Assembly (NCBI GenBank): GCA_050733695.1
Contig: JBOHTO010000053.1
Location: forward strand, 1-20,932
Direction of reading: 5' to 3'
Source of the DNA: JBOHTO01 sp050733695
GTDB taxonomy: Bacteria; Gemmatimonadota; Gemmatimonadetes; Gemmatimonadales; Gemmatimonadaceae
Length of the DNA stretch: 20,932 nt
Part shown: positions 15,887-20,932 of the stretch, piece after piece
Layout of the letters: each line of letters starts with the position of its first letter
How positions within the stretch are numbered: position 1 is the stretch's first letter
Made by a program: the position numbers and the translations under genes
The notes under the pieces: generated by a model
What the model saw: only the letters and a program-made list of their open reading frames with translations
The model's database searches: none
What the model was told of the DNA's origin: nothing

Positions 15887-16064
15887 GCTGACTGTCCTCT
15901 GATGAATGCGGTTGCGAACTGTGGAGGTCGGTTGACTGGTGAGGCCGGGTGCCGGGGTCCTGGGAGGGCGACGACGATGCCCTTGCGTCCGGCTCCGCGA
16001 ACGGGAATGTTCGACCGTGGGGGCCGCAGCGCAACCGATACATCAGACCAGGGAGGAAGAGCCA

Positions 16065-16538
16065 ATGTCGACCAAGCCCATTCCGGACGGTTATCACAGC
16101 GTCACACCATACCTGATCGTGAGCGACGCAGCTCGGGCGATCGATTTCTACAAGGAGGCTTTCGACGCCAGGGAGGAAGTCCGCATGGACGCGCCGAGCG
16201 GCAAGGTCATGCACGCCGAGGTCACGATCGGTGACTCGCACGTCATGCTCGCCGACGAGATGCCGGACGGTGGCTATCGTTCGCCGGCGGCGATCGGCGG
16301 AACACCCGTGAGCATCATGCTCTATGTCGAGGACGTGGATGGCATCTTCGACCGGGCCGTCGGCGCCGGCGCCACCGTGAAGCGTCCCGTTGCAGATCAG
16401 TTCTACGGCGATCGCACGGGCACGCTGGAAGATCCATTCGGGCATGTGTGGTCGATTGCCACGCACAAGGAGGACGTGTCTCCCGAGGAGACGAAGCGCC
16501 GCTTCGAAGCGATGATGGCCGAGCCGAAGAGCGCGTAG
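16065..16538 (+). CDS. VOC superfamily protein (PhnB/glyoxalase-like)
   Basis: This 157-residue cytoplasmic protein has the two beta-alpha-beta-beta-beta halves of vicinal oxygen chelate proteins. VTPYLIVSDAARAIDFYKEAF opens the first, VMHAEVTIGDSHVMLADE supplies its central strands, and SIMLYVEDVDGIFDRAVGAGA opens the second, closing with DRTGTLEDPFGHVWSIATH. This arrangement is typical of the PhnB-like subgroup, whose members include glyoxalase and resistance-type proteins, but the substrate of most is unknown. The start at 16065 is set by a strong ribosome site, GGGAGGA at 16051-16057; the open frame upstream is not family-like. A DUF1801 gene follows after 58 bases, a common pairing in soil bacteria. 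Confidence 0.92.
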   Translation: MSTKPIPDGYHSVTPYLIVSDAARAIDFYKEAFDAREEVRMDAPSGKVMHAEVTIGDSHVMLADEMPDGGYRSPAAIGGTPVSIMLYVEDVDGIFDRAVGAGATVKRPVADQFYGDRTGTLEDPFGHVWSIATHKEDVSPEETKRRFEAMMAEPKSA

Positions 16539-16596
16539 TCAGCGGGCCGCTGGCCGGAGCGTGTCGTTCGGTCGCAGGCGAGAGAGAGGAGACGCC

Positions 16597-17043
16597 ATGG
16601 TCATGAGCAAGGCAGCAACGGTCGCGGAGTATCTGGGCGAGCTTGGGGAGGACCGTCGAACCGTCGTCTCGGCGGTGCGCGACGTGGTCCTCCGCAATCT
16701 CCCGGCGGGATATCGGGAAAGCATGAACTGGGGGATGATCACCTACGAGATCCCGCTCGAGCGGTATCCCGCGACGTACAACGGTCAGCCGCTCTGCTTC
16801 GCCTCGCTCGCGGCGCAGAAGAATCACTACGCGCTGTATCTGATGGGCGCGTACTCGGGTTCGGGCGATGAGGGCTGGCTGAGGGACGAATTCAGGAAGG
16901 CGGGCAAGAAGCTCGACATGGGGAAGTCGTGCATGCGCTTCAGGAAGCTGGACGATCTGCCGCTCGCTGTGATCGGGCGTCTAATTGCCAGTGCGCCGCC
17001 GGAAAAGCTCATCGAGCAGTACGAGGCGAGCCGGCGGCGGTAG
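16597..17043 (+). CDS. DUF1801 (YdhG-like) domain protein
   Basis: The 148-residue protein has the DUF1801 pattern: TVAEYLGELGEDRRTVVSAVRDVVLRNLP, then YRESMNWGMITYEIP, ASLAAQKNHYALYLMG and a basic, Met-Arg-Phe-rich C-terminal part (MGKSCMRFRKLDDLPL). Relatives adopt a frataxin-like fold and some, such as YdhG, are implicated in iron handling; for most no function is known. GAGAGGAGA just before the ATG at 16597 fixes the start; a second ATG lies two codons later. It is probably co-transcribed with the VOC gene. Four tandem CGCGGC units follow directly after the stop. Confidence 0.88.
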   Translation: MVMSKAATVAEYLGELGEDRRTVVSAVRDVVLRNLPAGYRESMNWGMITYEIPLERYPATYNGQPLCFASLAAQKNHYALYLMGAYSGSGDEGWLRDEFRKAGKKLDMGKSCMRFRKLDDLPLAVIGRLIASAPPEKLIEQYEASRRR

Positions 17044-17071
17044 CGCGGCTCGCGGCCCGCGGCCCGCGGCG
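17044..17071. repeat. Four tandem 7-base CGCGGCN units
   Basis: CGCGGC occurs four times in a row at seven-base intervals (17044, 17051, 17058, 17065), starting at the first base after the DUF1801 stop. The array can fold on itself through CGCGG/CCGCG pairing and might act in termination or RNA stability. Confidence 0.6.
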
Positions 17072-17410
17072 GCGCGTTCTTGTCTGTGAGGCGGGTGCGC
17101 TCGCTCGCGGGCGGCTGGAAAGGTGACGAGTGCGGCCGGCCGGCTCTCGACTCGCCGGCGTTGAGGGCCTCCGATCCGCCGCGCCCGAGTCCTCCAGAAA
17201 GAATCACGCAGAACAGGCTGCGGCGTTCACGCAGCATGAGCGGCGTCCATGCAGCTGAGCTTCTTCCTGCACGGCGGCGCGAGCGGCGAGGACGTCTTGT
17301 GCGTCGGTGCTTGTTCTCGCAGAGCCTCGGCCAGAGACTCACGAAAGATCGCGACGAGTTTGCAGGATTCGCATGGGCTGCGTAGTATAACGTGGCAGTC
17401 CATTTAGTAG
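17072..17410. other. Non-coding left flank of the cassette array
   Basis: I see no gene here: the short open frames on both strands translate to low-complexity sequence, and none resembles an integron integrase. A hairpin GCTGCG/CGCAGC lies at 17217-17235 without a T tract. A TATAAC box at 17386-17391 has only a poorly spaced TTGCAG (17360-17365, 20-base gap) upstream, so a promoter driving the first cassette is possible but weak. The stretch ends at the G of GTTGGAC (17410-17416), the insertion point of the first cassette. It might contain a degenerate attI or be a secondary insertion site. Confidence 0.5.
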
Positions 17411-17462
17411 TTGGACCGCGCGGTACCGGGGAGTGCCCAGAGAAACTTTATCGGAGGTAATC

Positions 17463-17894
17463 ATGCCATCGGCCAACGGTCGCAACCGGATCCTTGTCGT
17501 CGCCTCACTCTTCACGGTTCTTCTCGTACCAGCCGCTGCGGCACAGCAAGCACCACAGCCGGGAGCGGTGGTCTTCTCACAGAACAAGTGCCCATTCGAG
17601 AATGTCCCACGTGTAAATGCGGCCCTTGACTCGATCCTCGCGCCGGTGCTGGATGAGTTCGTTGCCGAGGGCAAGCTCCTTGCTTGGGGTGTTCTCGAGC
17701 ATGGCTGGGGCGACGAGTGGAACTGGAATATTTACTACACTGTTGAAAGCCACCGGACCTTTCTGGACTTCTGGTCCGCCTACGTCGCCCGACTCAATGA
17801 GCGGCACCCCGGTTGGTTCGCACAATTCGCACCTCTGTGCACTGAGCACAAGGACAACATCTACTCCGTGCGGGTGGCACGTCCTCAGCGCTAG
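17463..17894 (+). CDS. Small secreted protein of unknown function (integron cassette 1)
   Basis: I do not recognise a named family. The 143-residue product starts with a typical Sec signal peptide (MPSANGRNRILVVASLFTVLLVPAAAAQQ), so the mature protein is about 115 residues and exported. It has two cysteines, in QNKCPFENV and APLCTEHKD, which could form a disulfide, and many aromatics in the middle (GWGDEWNWNIYYTVESHRTFLDFWSAY). The alternation of strands and a central amphipathic helix could suit a small ferredoxin-like alpha-beta barrel fold such as EthD/Dabb, but that is a guess. The start is fixed by GGAGG six bases before ATG 17463. The gene fills cassette 1, which has 52 bases before the ATG and its attC 35 bases after the stop; it probably depends on an external promoter. 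Confidence 0.85.
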   Translation: MPSANGRNRILVVASLFTVLLVPAAAAQQAPQPGAVVFSQNKCPFENVPRVNAALDSILAPVLDEFVAEGKLLAWGVLEHGWGDEWNWNIYYTVESHRTFLDFWSAYVARLNERHPGWFAQFAPLCTEHKDNIYSVRVARPQR

Positions 17895-17929
17895 GACGCT
17901 ATCGCGTTTGAGCCTTCCCTTTGCGCGCG

Positions 17930-18039
17930 GTCCAACATGGGAAATAGAGCGGACGAGCCGCGGCCCAACCAAGTTGGGGTGCTCAATGTGGTCTGGGAAC
18001 GAGGGCCGCGGCTCGCCGCTCATTTCCGAGGCGTTAGAA
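17930..18039 (+). other. attC recombination site of cassette 1 (large, ~110 bases)
   Basis: R'' is GTCCAAC at 17930-17936 and R' is GTTAGAA at 18033-18039. Between them is a long imperfect hairpin. GGAAAT (17940-17945) pairs with ATTTCC (18022-18027), and GAGCGG (17947-17952) with CCGCTC (18016-18021). GAGCCGCGGCCC (17955-17966) pairs perfectly with GGGCCGCGGCTC (18003-18014). A17946 is an unpaired extra base on the left arm, as expected of L''. The 36-base end loop makes this a large site, similar in size to Vibrio-type attC. R' ends in A instead of a pyrimidine. Confidence 0.87.
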
Positions 18040-18079
18040 TGCAGAATCGGAACGTCGCAAGGTTCGCAAGGAGTTCACC

Positions 18080-19882
18080 ATGAGGTGCCTCACGACGATC
18101 GTCCTCATCTCATGTCTCGGGGCGCTCGGTTGTGCAGTCTCGAACCCGGCATCGAAGGGGAGGACGACCCAAATCTGGTCAGGAGCCGAACCGGACTTCC
18201 TGACCGGGGACATCTCGCCGGATGGACGCTATTTCTCGGATATCGATTGGGATACCGGTGATCTGTTGATCGTGGATTTGGCGACAGGCGAGCCGCGGCG
18301 CCTGACTGGGCAGGGCTATGAACAAGGTGGGTATGCTTGGACCTCCAGGTTCTCTACTGATGGTGGACAATTAGCGGTCTCCTGGTATCGGGATGAAGCT
18401 GGTCGCCACGAAATGCGTGTTTTGAACGTCGATGGCTCTGCCTCTCGTGTAGTCATTCCCGCCCAGCGGGCATTCTCATACATCGACCCGCTCGACTGGT
18501 CCCCATCTGACACGCACGTCCTTGTGGGCCTGCGACGGGCTGACCTGGTCTGGGAGATTGGACTCGTATCGCTTGAGGATGGCACGGTTCGGATCCTCAA
18601 AACGTTGGGCTGGTTGGCTCCTGGAGGCGAGCAAACGTATCCCCGGGCATTTTTGTCACCCGACGGCTCGTACGTCGCATACGATTATCGCCCGGGACTT
18701 GAACGACCGGATCGGAGCATTTATTCACTGACGGTCGACGGCAGCGGCGAGACAGAGCTCGTGTCCGGCCCCGGCGTCCATCGACTGCTGGGATGGCTGC
18801 CGGATGGCAGCGGGATCCTGTTTTACCGCGAACGACGGGGGTCGGCGGGTATCTGGCGAATCGGGGTACGCCACGGGCTACCGTTCGGGGAGCCCATTCT
18901 GGTGCGTAGTGACGTGAGAGCTCTCAGTCCGCTCGGGTTCACCAGGGTGGGCTACGCCTACGGAGCACCTGACGAACAGCTCCGGATCCACACTGCCGTA
19001 CTGGACCTCAAGGCTGGTCGCGTTGTGGAACCGCCCCGGTCAGTGGCCGGCGATCCTCCTTTGCGCATGAGTCTGGTTTCGGACTGGTCCCCTGACGGAA
19101 GTTACCTGGCGTACGTGACTCATGCCCCTCAGCCGAATGCCGTGGAGACGTTGGTAGTTCGCGCTTCGACCGGCGAAGTGCTCCGCACCATTCCGCTTTC
19201 TCCGACACTTCACACGACCAGCTCGGCTTTTCGATGGATCGACGCTACGACGATCATCCTGTTCGGTATGGAGCGAGGGCGGGACGGCATTTTTCGAATG
19301 GATACGCGTGACGGCCACATTCGTCGCCTCCCCTCCAACGTGTTGGAGGGAGCGGGCAACCTGAAAGCGTTCGACATCGGCCCGGGCGCGCGGAGGATCT
19401 ACTTTGTTCTCCCGGCGAAAGCTGGGGATGGCATGCGCGAGATCGTCGCCCGTGACGTGGAGACGGGTGAGCAGCGTGTCATCACCACTGCGCGGACTGA
19501 CCAACGCATGGTTGCCGTCTCGCCGACCGGCGACAGGCTTGCCTACATCGCGCGCAATGTGGAAGGCACTTTCGAACTCCGACTGACCTCCACTTCCGAT
19601 ACTGGGAGCAATCAGACGCTTTACCGCGCCCCGAGAGGCGAACGGTTGGCATCGCCGGTTTCGTGGACACCCGACGCGTCACGCGTGCTTTTCGTGATGG
19701 CACGGGCCGGCCGCAGTCCTGAGCTTTGGTCGGTCACGGCCGATGGAGAAGAACTCATCAGGGTCCTGGAGAGTGCCTGGTGTTGTGTCGGGCGTGCAAT
19801 CCGTGTTCACCCGGACGGCCAGCGGATCGCGTTCGTTGCAGGAAGAAATCGCGGCTCGATCTGGTTGCTCGACGGATATTAA
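18080..19882 (+). CDS. Beta-propeller (PD40/TolB-like) lipoprotein (integron cassette 2)
   Basis: The 600-residue protein begins with a lipoprotein signal (MRCLTTIVLISCLGALGC), placing the lipidated Cys at residue 18. The rest is built of repeated propeller-type blades of the form SPDGxY followed by hydrophobic strands: DISPDGRYFSDID, FSTDGGQLAVSW, DWSPSDTHVLVGL, LSPDGSYVAYDY, WLPDGSGILFYRE, DWSPDGSYLAYVTH, SPTGDRLAYIAR, TPDASRVLFVMA and HPDGQRIAFVAG. This is the PD40/TolB-like pattern, suggesting a sensor or protein-binding platform at the membrane; no peptidase domain follows the propeller. AAGGAG six bases before ATG 18080 fixes the start. The gene nearly fills its cassette of about 1.96 kb, large for a cassette, with attC 54 bases after the stop. 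Only 40 bases separate the cassette start from the ATG, so no room is seen for its own promoter. Confidence 0.9.
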   Translation: MRCLTTIVLISCLGALGCAVSNPASKGRTTQIWSGAEPDFLTGDISPDGRYFSDIDWDTGDLLIVDLATGEPRRLTGQGYEQGGYAWTSRFSTDGGQLAVSWYRDEAGRHEMRVLNVDGSASRVVIPAQRAFSYIDPLDWSPSDTHVLVGLRRADLVWEIGLVSLEDGTVRILKTLGWLAPGGEQTYPRAFLSPDGSYVAYDYRPGLERPDRSIYSLTVDGSGETELVSGPGVHRLLGWLPDGSGILFYRERRGSAGIWRIGVRHGLPFGEPILVRSDVRALSPLGFTRVGYAYGAPDEQLRIHTAVLDLKAGRVVEPPRSVAGDPPLRMSLVSDWSPDGSYLAYVTHAPQPNAVETLVVRASTGEVLRTIPLSPTLHTTSSAFRWIDATTIILFGMERGRDGIFRMDTRDGHIRRLPSNVLEGAGNLKAFDIGPGARRIYFVLPAKAGDGMREIVARDVETGEQRVITTARTDQRMVAVSPTGDRLAYIARNVEGTFELRLTSTSDTGSNQTLYRAPRGERLASPVSWTPDASRVLFVMARAGRSPELWSVTADGEELIRVLESAWCCVGRAIRVHPDGQRIAFVAGRNRGSIWLLDGY

Positions 19883-19936
19883 GTTGAGTTGACGACCCCG
19901 AGTGGGCGTGGTGAAAAAAGAAGGCAGTGCTCTGCA

Positions 19937-20001
19937 TTCTAACGTGGGCATGCACCTGACAGCCGCTTCGCCCGCCGCAGGTGATGCCCTGGGCGTTAGA
20001 C
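19937..20001 (+). other. attC recombination site of cassette 2 (65 bases)
   Basis: R'' is TTCTAAC at 19937-19943 and R' is GTTAGAC at 19995-20001. The arms pair as GGGCAT (19946-19951) with ATGCCC (19984-19989) and CACCTG (19953-19958) with CAGGTG (19978-19983). G19952 is left as the single unpaired extra base on the L'' side. The end loop is 19 bases. Arms, boxes and extra base all match attC architecture. The bases before R'' (ATTCTAA) are the reverse complement of the first seven bases of this cassette. Confidence 0.92.
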
Positions 20002-20017
20002 AGCGGCGGCTGCGAGG

Positions 20018-20443
20018 CTAGCTCTCGGGCGCGGCGGCCAGAAAGCGCAGCAGCTCACCCGGGGCGTACAGCTTGAGATGGGCCGCGGCGAACCCCTTTG
20101 GATCCCGCGTCACGATCGCCTCGGCGCCCGCGTGTCTGGCGGCTTCGTGCAGCACCGCGTCCTCGTAGTCGGTGAGGTCGAGGTCCAGCGCGTCAGTCAA
20201 AACGGCCCGCGTCACCGGGGCCACCTCGAACAGCCCCAGCAGCGTCCGGATGTGCCCCTGCGCGGCTCGGGCACCCACGGCCTTCGTGGCCAGGTAGTGA
20301 ATCGTGGTCAAGGTCGTGGCCCCGAGGAGCCCATCGAGGGTCTGCGCGGCCACCCGGTCCAGGAGCGCCGTGGCGGGCGCCACATGCGGGACGCGCGCGA
20401 GGAGGACGTCGAGGATGACGTTGGTGTCGAAAAGCACCCTCAC
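20018..20443 (-). CDS. vapC: PIN-domain toxin, VapC-like (integron cassette 3)
   Basis: PIN-domain toxins are Mg-dependent ribonucleases that cut tRNA, rRNA or mRNA when not held by their antitoxin. The 141-residue product belongs to the PIN_3-like group: Asp6 in VLFDTNVILDVLL, GATTLTTIHYLATKAVG in place of the usual second acidic block, an acidic cluster in TDYEDAVLHEAARHAGA (Asp92/Asp95), and Asp114 in AIVTRDPKGF. The start is GTG at 20443, which overlaps the antitoxin's TGA in a shared GTGA, so the two are translationally coupled. The gene is antisense to the cassette polarity, with its stop only 16 bases from the preceding attC. The gene symbol reflects family resemblance only. Confidence 0.92.
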   Translation of the reverse strand: MRVLFDTNVILDVLLARVPHVAPATALLDRVAAQTLDGLLGATTLTTIHYLATKAVGARAAQGHIRTLLGLFEVAPVTRAVLTDALDLDLTDYEDAVLHEAARHAGAEAIVTRDPKGFAAAHLKLYAPGELLRFLAAAPES

Positions 20444-20691
20444 CGGTGCTTCTCGACCAGATGTGCCCGATAGTCCGCCTCGTCGAGGCGAGCGCCGGCC
20501 AAGGCGCCGACCAGCGACTGCACGGCGGGCGACTGCGCTAGCACGCGCGGCGGCTTCTCATCAGCTGGTGCGTCGAGGCGCCCGAAGAAGTCGGCCACCA
20601 GCTCCGAGACCGACTTCCCCGTGCGCCGGGCGTAGGCCTTGGCCCGGCGGATCAAGCGCTGCTCGAGGCGGAGGGTGAGCTTGGTCTGCAT
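20440..20691 (-). CDS. vapB: RHH-type antitoxin partner of the PIN toxin (DUF6364-like)
   Basis: This 83-residue protein starts with a ribbon-helix-helix-like segment: MQTKLTLRLEQRLIRRAKAYARRTGKSVSELVADFFGRL, with a short basic strand and two helices. Its C-terminal part (SPAVQSLVGALAG, DEADYRAHLVEKHR) would bind and block the toxin. This DUF6364-like arrangement is a common partner of PIN toxins. AGGAG with a five-base gap precedes ATG 20691, which is better than the upstream open frame. The stop overlaps the toxin start by four bases. Dimeric RHH antitoxins usually repress their own promoter, and an inverted repeat sits ten bases upstream of the start. Confidence 0.9.
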   Translation of the reverse strand: MQTKLTLRLEQRLIRRAKAYARRTGKSVSELVADFFGRLDAPADEKPPRVLAQSPAVQSLVGALAGARLDEADYRAHLVEKHR

Positions 20692-20700
20692 GCCAGCTCC

Positions 20701-20732
20701 TGACGTACAGGGTACATGTGCAATATACGTCA
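20701..20732 (-). promoter_or_regulatory. Candidate vapBC promoter and autoregulatory operator
   Basis: TGACGTA (20701-20707) and TACGTCA (20726-20732) form an inverted repeat with an 18-base gap just upstream of the antitoxin start, a likely site for the RHH antitoxin. On the minus strand TATATT (complement of 20722-20727) could be a -10 box. TTAGAC (complement of 20746-20751), 18 bases upstream, could be the -35 and lies within the R'' box of attC 3. Confidence 0.5.
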
Positions 20733-20745
20733 GATTGGGGCCGCT

Positions 20746-20802
20746 GTCTAACGAAGTAGAGATTCTTGCCGCGCGAAGCCGCGGCAAAATCTGGTGTTGA
20801 AC
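20746..20802 (+). other. attC recombination site of cassette 3 (57 bases)
   Basis: R'' is GTCTAAC at 20746-20752 and R' is GTTGAAC at 20796-20802, both perfect to the RYYYAAC/GTTRRRY consensus. AGATT (20760-20764) pairs with AATCT (20788-20792), and TTGCCGCG (20766-20773) with CGCGGCAA (20780-20787). C20765 is the unpaired L'' base and the loop has six bases. Size and structure are those of a minimal classic attC. Confidence 0.92.
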
Positions 20803-20932
20803 TCAATTCGCCGGTGAGAGGCGGACAAGTACACGCCTTCTTGGACTTTCAATCGAGCGTAACTGATCCCGAGTGCTCGTAGTCGGCGGCGGTGGCGACG
20901 CTTTGGAGCCGGACTGGACCCGATGAGGGCTC
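20803..20932. other. Leader of a fourth, truncated cassette
   Basis: The sequence after attC 3 has no recognisable gene before the window ends. An ATG at 20923 is too close to the edge to judge. The cassette begins TTGAACTCAATTCG at 20797. Confidence 0.55.

Larger units (their letters stand above)
17411..20932 (+). mobile_element. Integron-type gene cassette array: three complete cassettes and the start of a fourth, no integrase in the window
   Basis: Cassette 1 is 17411-18033, cassette 2 is 18034-19995, cassette 3 is 19996-20796, and cassette 4 begins at 20797 and runs off the window. The boundaries are the G|TT cleavage points of GTTRRRY-like R' boxes. For each complete cassette the first bases are the reverse complement of the bases ending in AAC in its own attC. 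Cassette 1 starts TTGGACCGCGCG and its attC has CGCGCGGTCCAA. Cassette 2 starts TTAGAAT and its attC has ATTCTAA. Cassette 3 starts TTAGACAGCGGC and its attC has GCCGCTGTCTAA. This is expected only if each unit was once a circle with a complete attC. All attC sites have the same polarity. By eye, the cassette genes are less GC-rich than the genes to the left. Confidence 0.9.

Noticed and set aside
16065..17043. VOC and DUF1801 genes as additional integron cassettes
   Set aside because: No attC-like hairpin or R''/R' boxes occur between them or after DUF1801; they look like a normal operon.
17072..17410. Remnant of an integrase gene
   Set aside because: None of the frames on either strand shows tyrosine-recombinase motifs; short Ser/Arg/Pro-rich frames only.
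17385..17416. GTATAAC and GTTGGAC as R'' and R' of a further attC left of cassette 1
   Set aside because: They enclose only 18 bases, far too short for attC, no pairing arms exist, and GTATAAC breaks the R'' consensus.
17930..18039. The long hairpin after cassette 1 as a simple Rho-independent terminator
   Set aside because: There is no T tract, the loop is 36 bases, and R''/R' boxes with cassette-start complementarity explain it better as attC.
1..20932. CRISPR arrays, tRNA or rRNA genes, transposases
   Set aside because: No regularly spaced direct repeats, cloverleaf-like sequences, conserved rRNA stretches or transposase motifs were seen on reading both strands.

Overview
The window is GC-rich bacterial DNA. 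The left ~17 kb is an ordinary chromosomal stretch with many exported enzymes: lipoproteins, Tat substrates and secreted metallopeptidases. The right ~3.5 kb is an integron-type gene cassette array. No rRNA, tRNA, IS element or CRISPR array was seen. The mix (paired secreted M16 peptidases, a long-form IspH of the MEP pathway, a DUF3857/transglutaminase protein, an AbgB-like M20 hydrolase, a Tat-exported lipoprotein amidohydrolase) would suit a soil or sediment Gemmatimonadota or a similar phylum. That placement is an inference from gene style, not from a marker gene.

Layout, left to right. A small Ig-like lipoprotein (88-468, -) is divergent from an M16 peptidase pair (659-2113 and 2129-3535, +), in which one subunit carries the zinc site and the other the R/Y substrate motif. 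A mutarotase-like gene (3527-4633, -) converges on the pair with overlapping 3' ends and follows ispH (4653-5864, -). ispH is divergent from an LD-carboxypeptidase/D-aminoacylase operon (6005-6943, 6960-8612, +). A perfect 22-bp palindrome (5902-5923) lies between them. Next come a hotdog thioesterase (8642-9109, -), a divergent CGNR zinc-finger regulator (9219-9935, +), a Tat-exported sulfatase (10379-11893, +), a transglutaminase-like protein (12020-13996, -), an AbgB-like M20 hydrolase (14168-15886, -), and a VOC/DUF1801 pair (16065-16538, 16597-17043, +).

The most striking part is 17411-20932. Three attC recombination sites (17930-18039, 19937-20001, 20746-20802) delimit three complete cassettes, and a fourth begins at 20797. 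Each complete cassette starts with a sequence that is the reverse complement of the R'' box of its own attC, over 8 to 13 bases. This is expected if each cassette was once a closed circle. The cassettes encode a small secreted protein of unknown function, a 600-residue beta-propeller lipoprotein, and a VapBC-type toxin-antitoxin pair on the opposite strand with its own likely promoter and operator. No integrase gene or convincing attI is visible, so within this window the locus is an orphan attC cluster (CALIN-like).

How the genes work together: the M16 pair probably forms a heterodimeric peptidase. The LD-carboxypeptidase and the deacylase probably act on D-amino-acid-containing peptides or acylated D-amino acids from cell walls. 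The cassette genes need not be functionally related, since they were acquired as separate mobile units. All statements come from reading the sequence; no database search or folding program was run.
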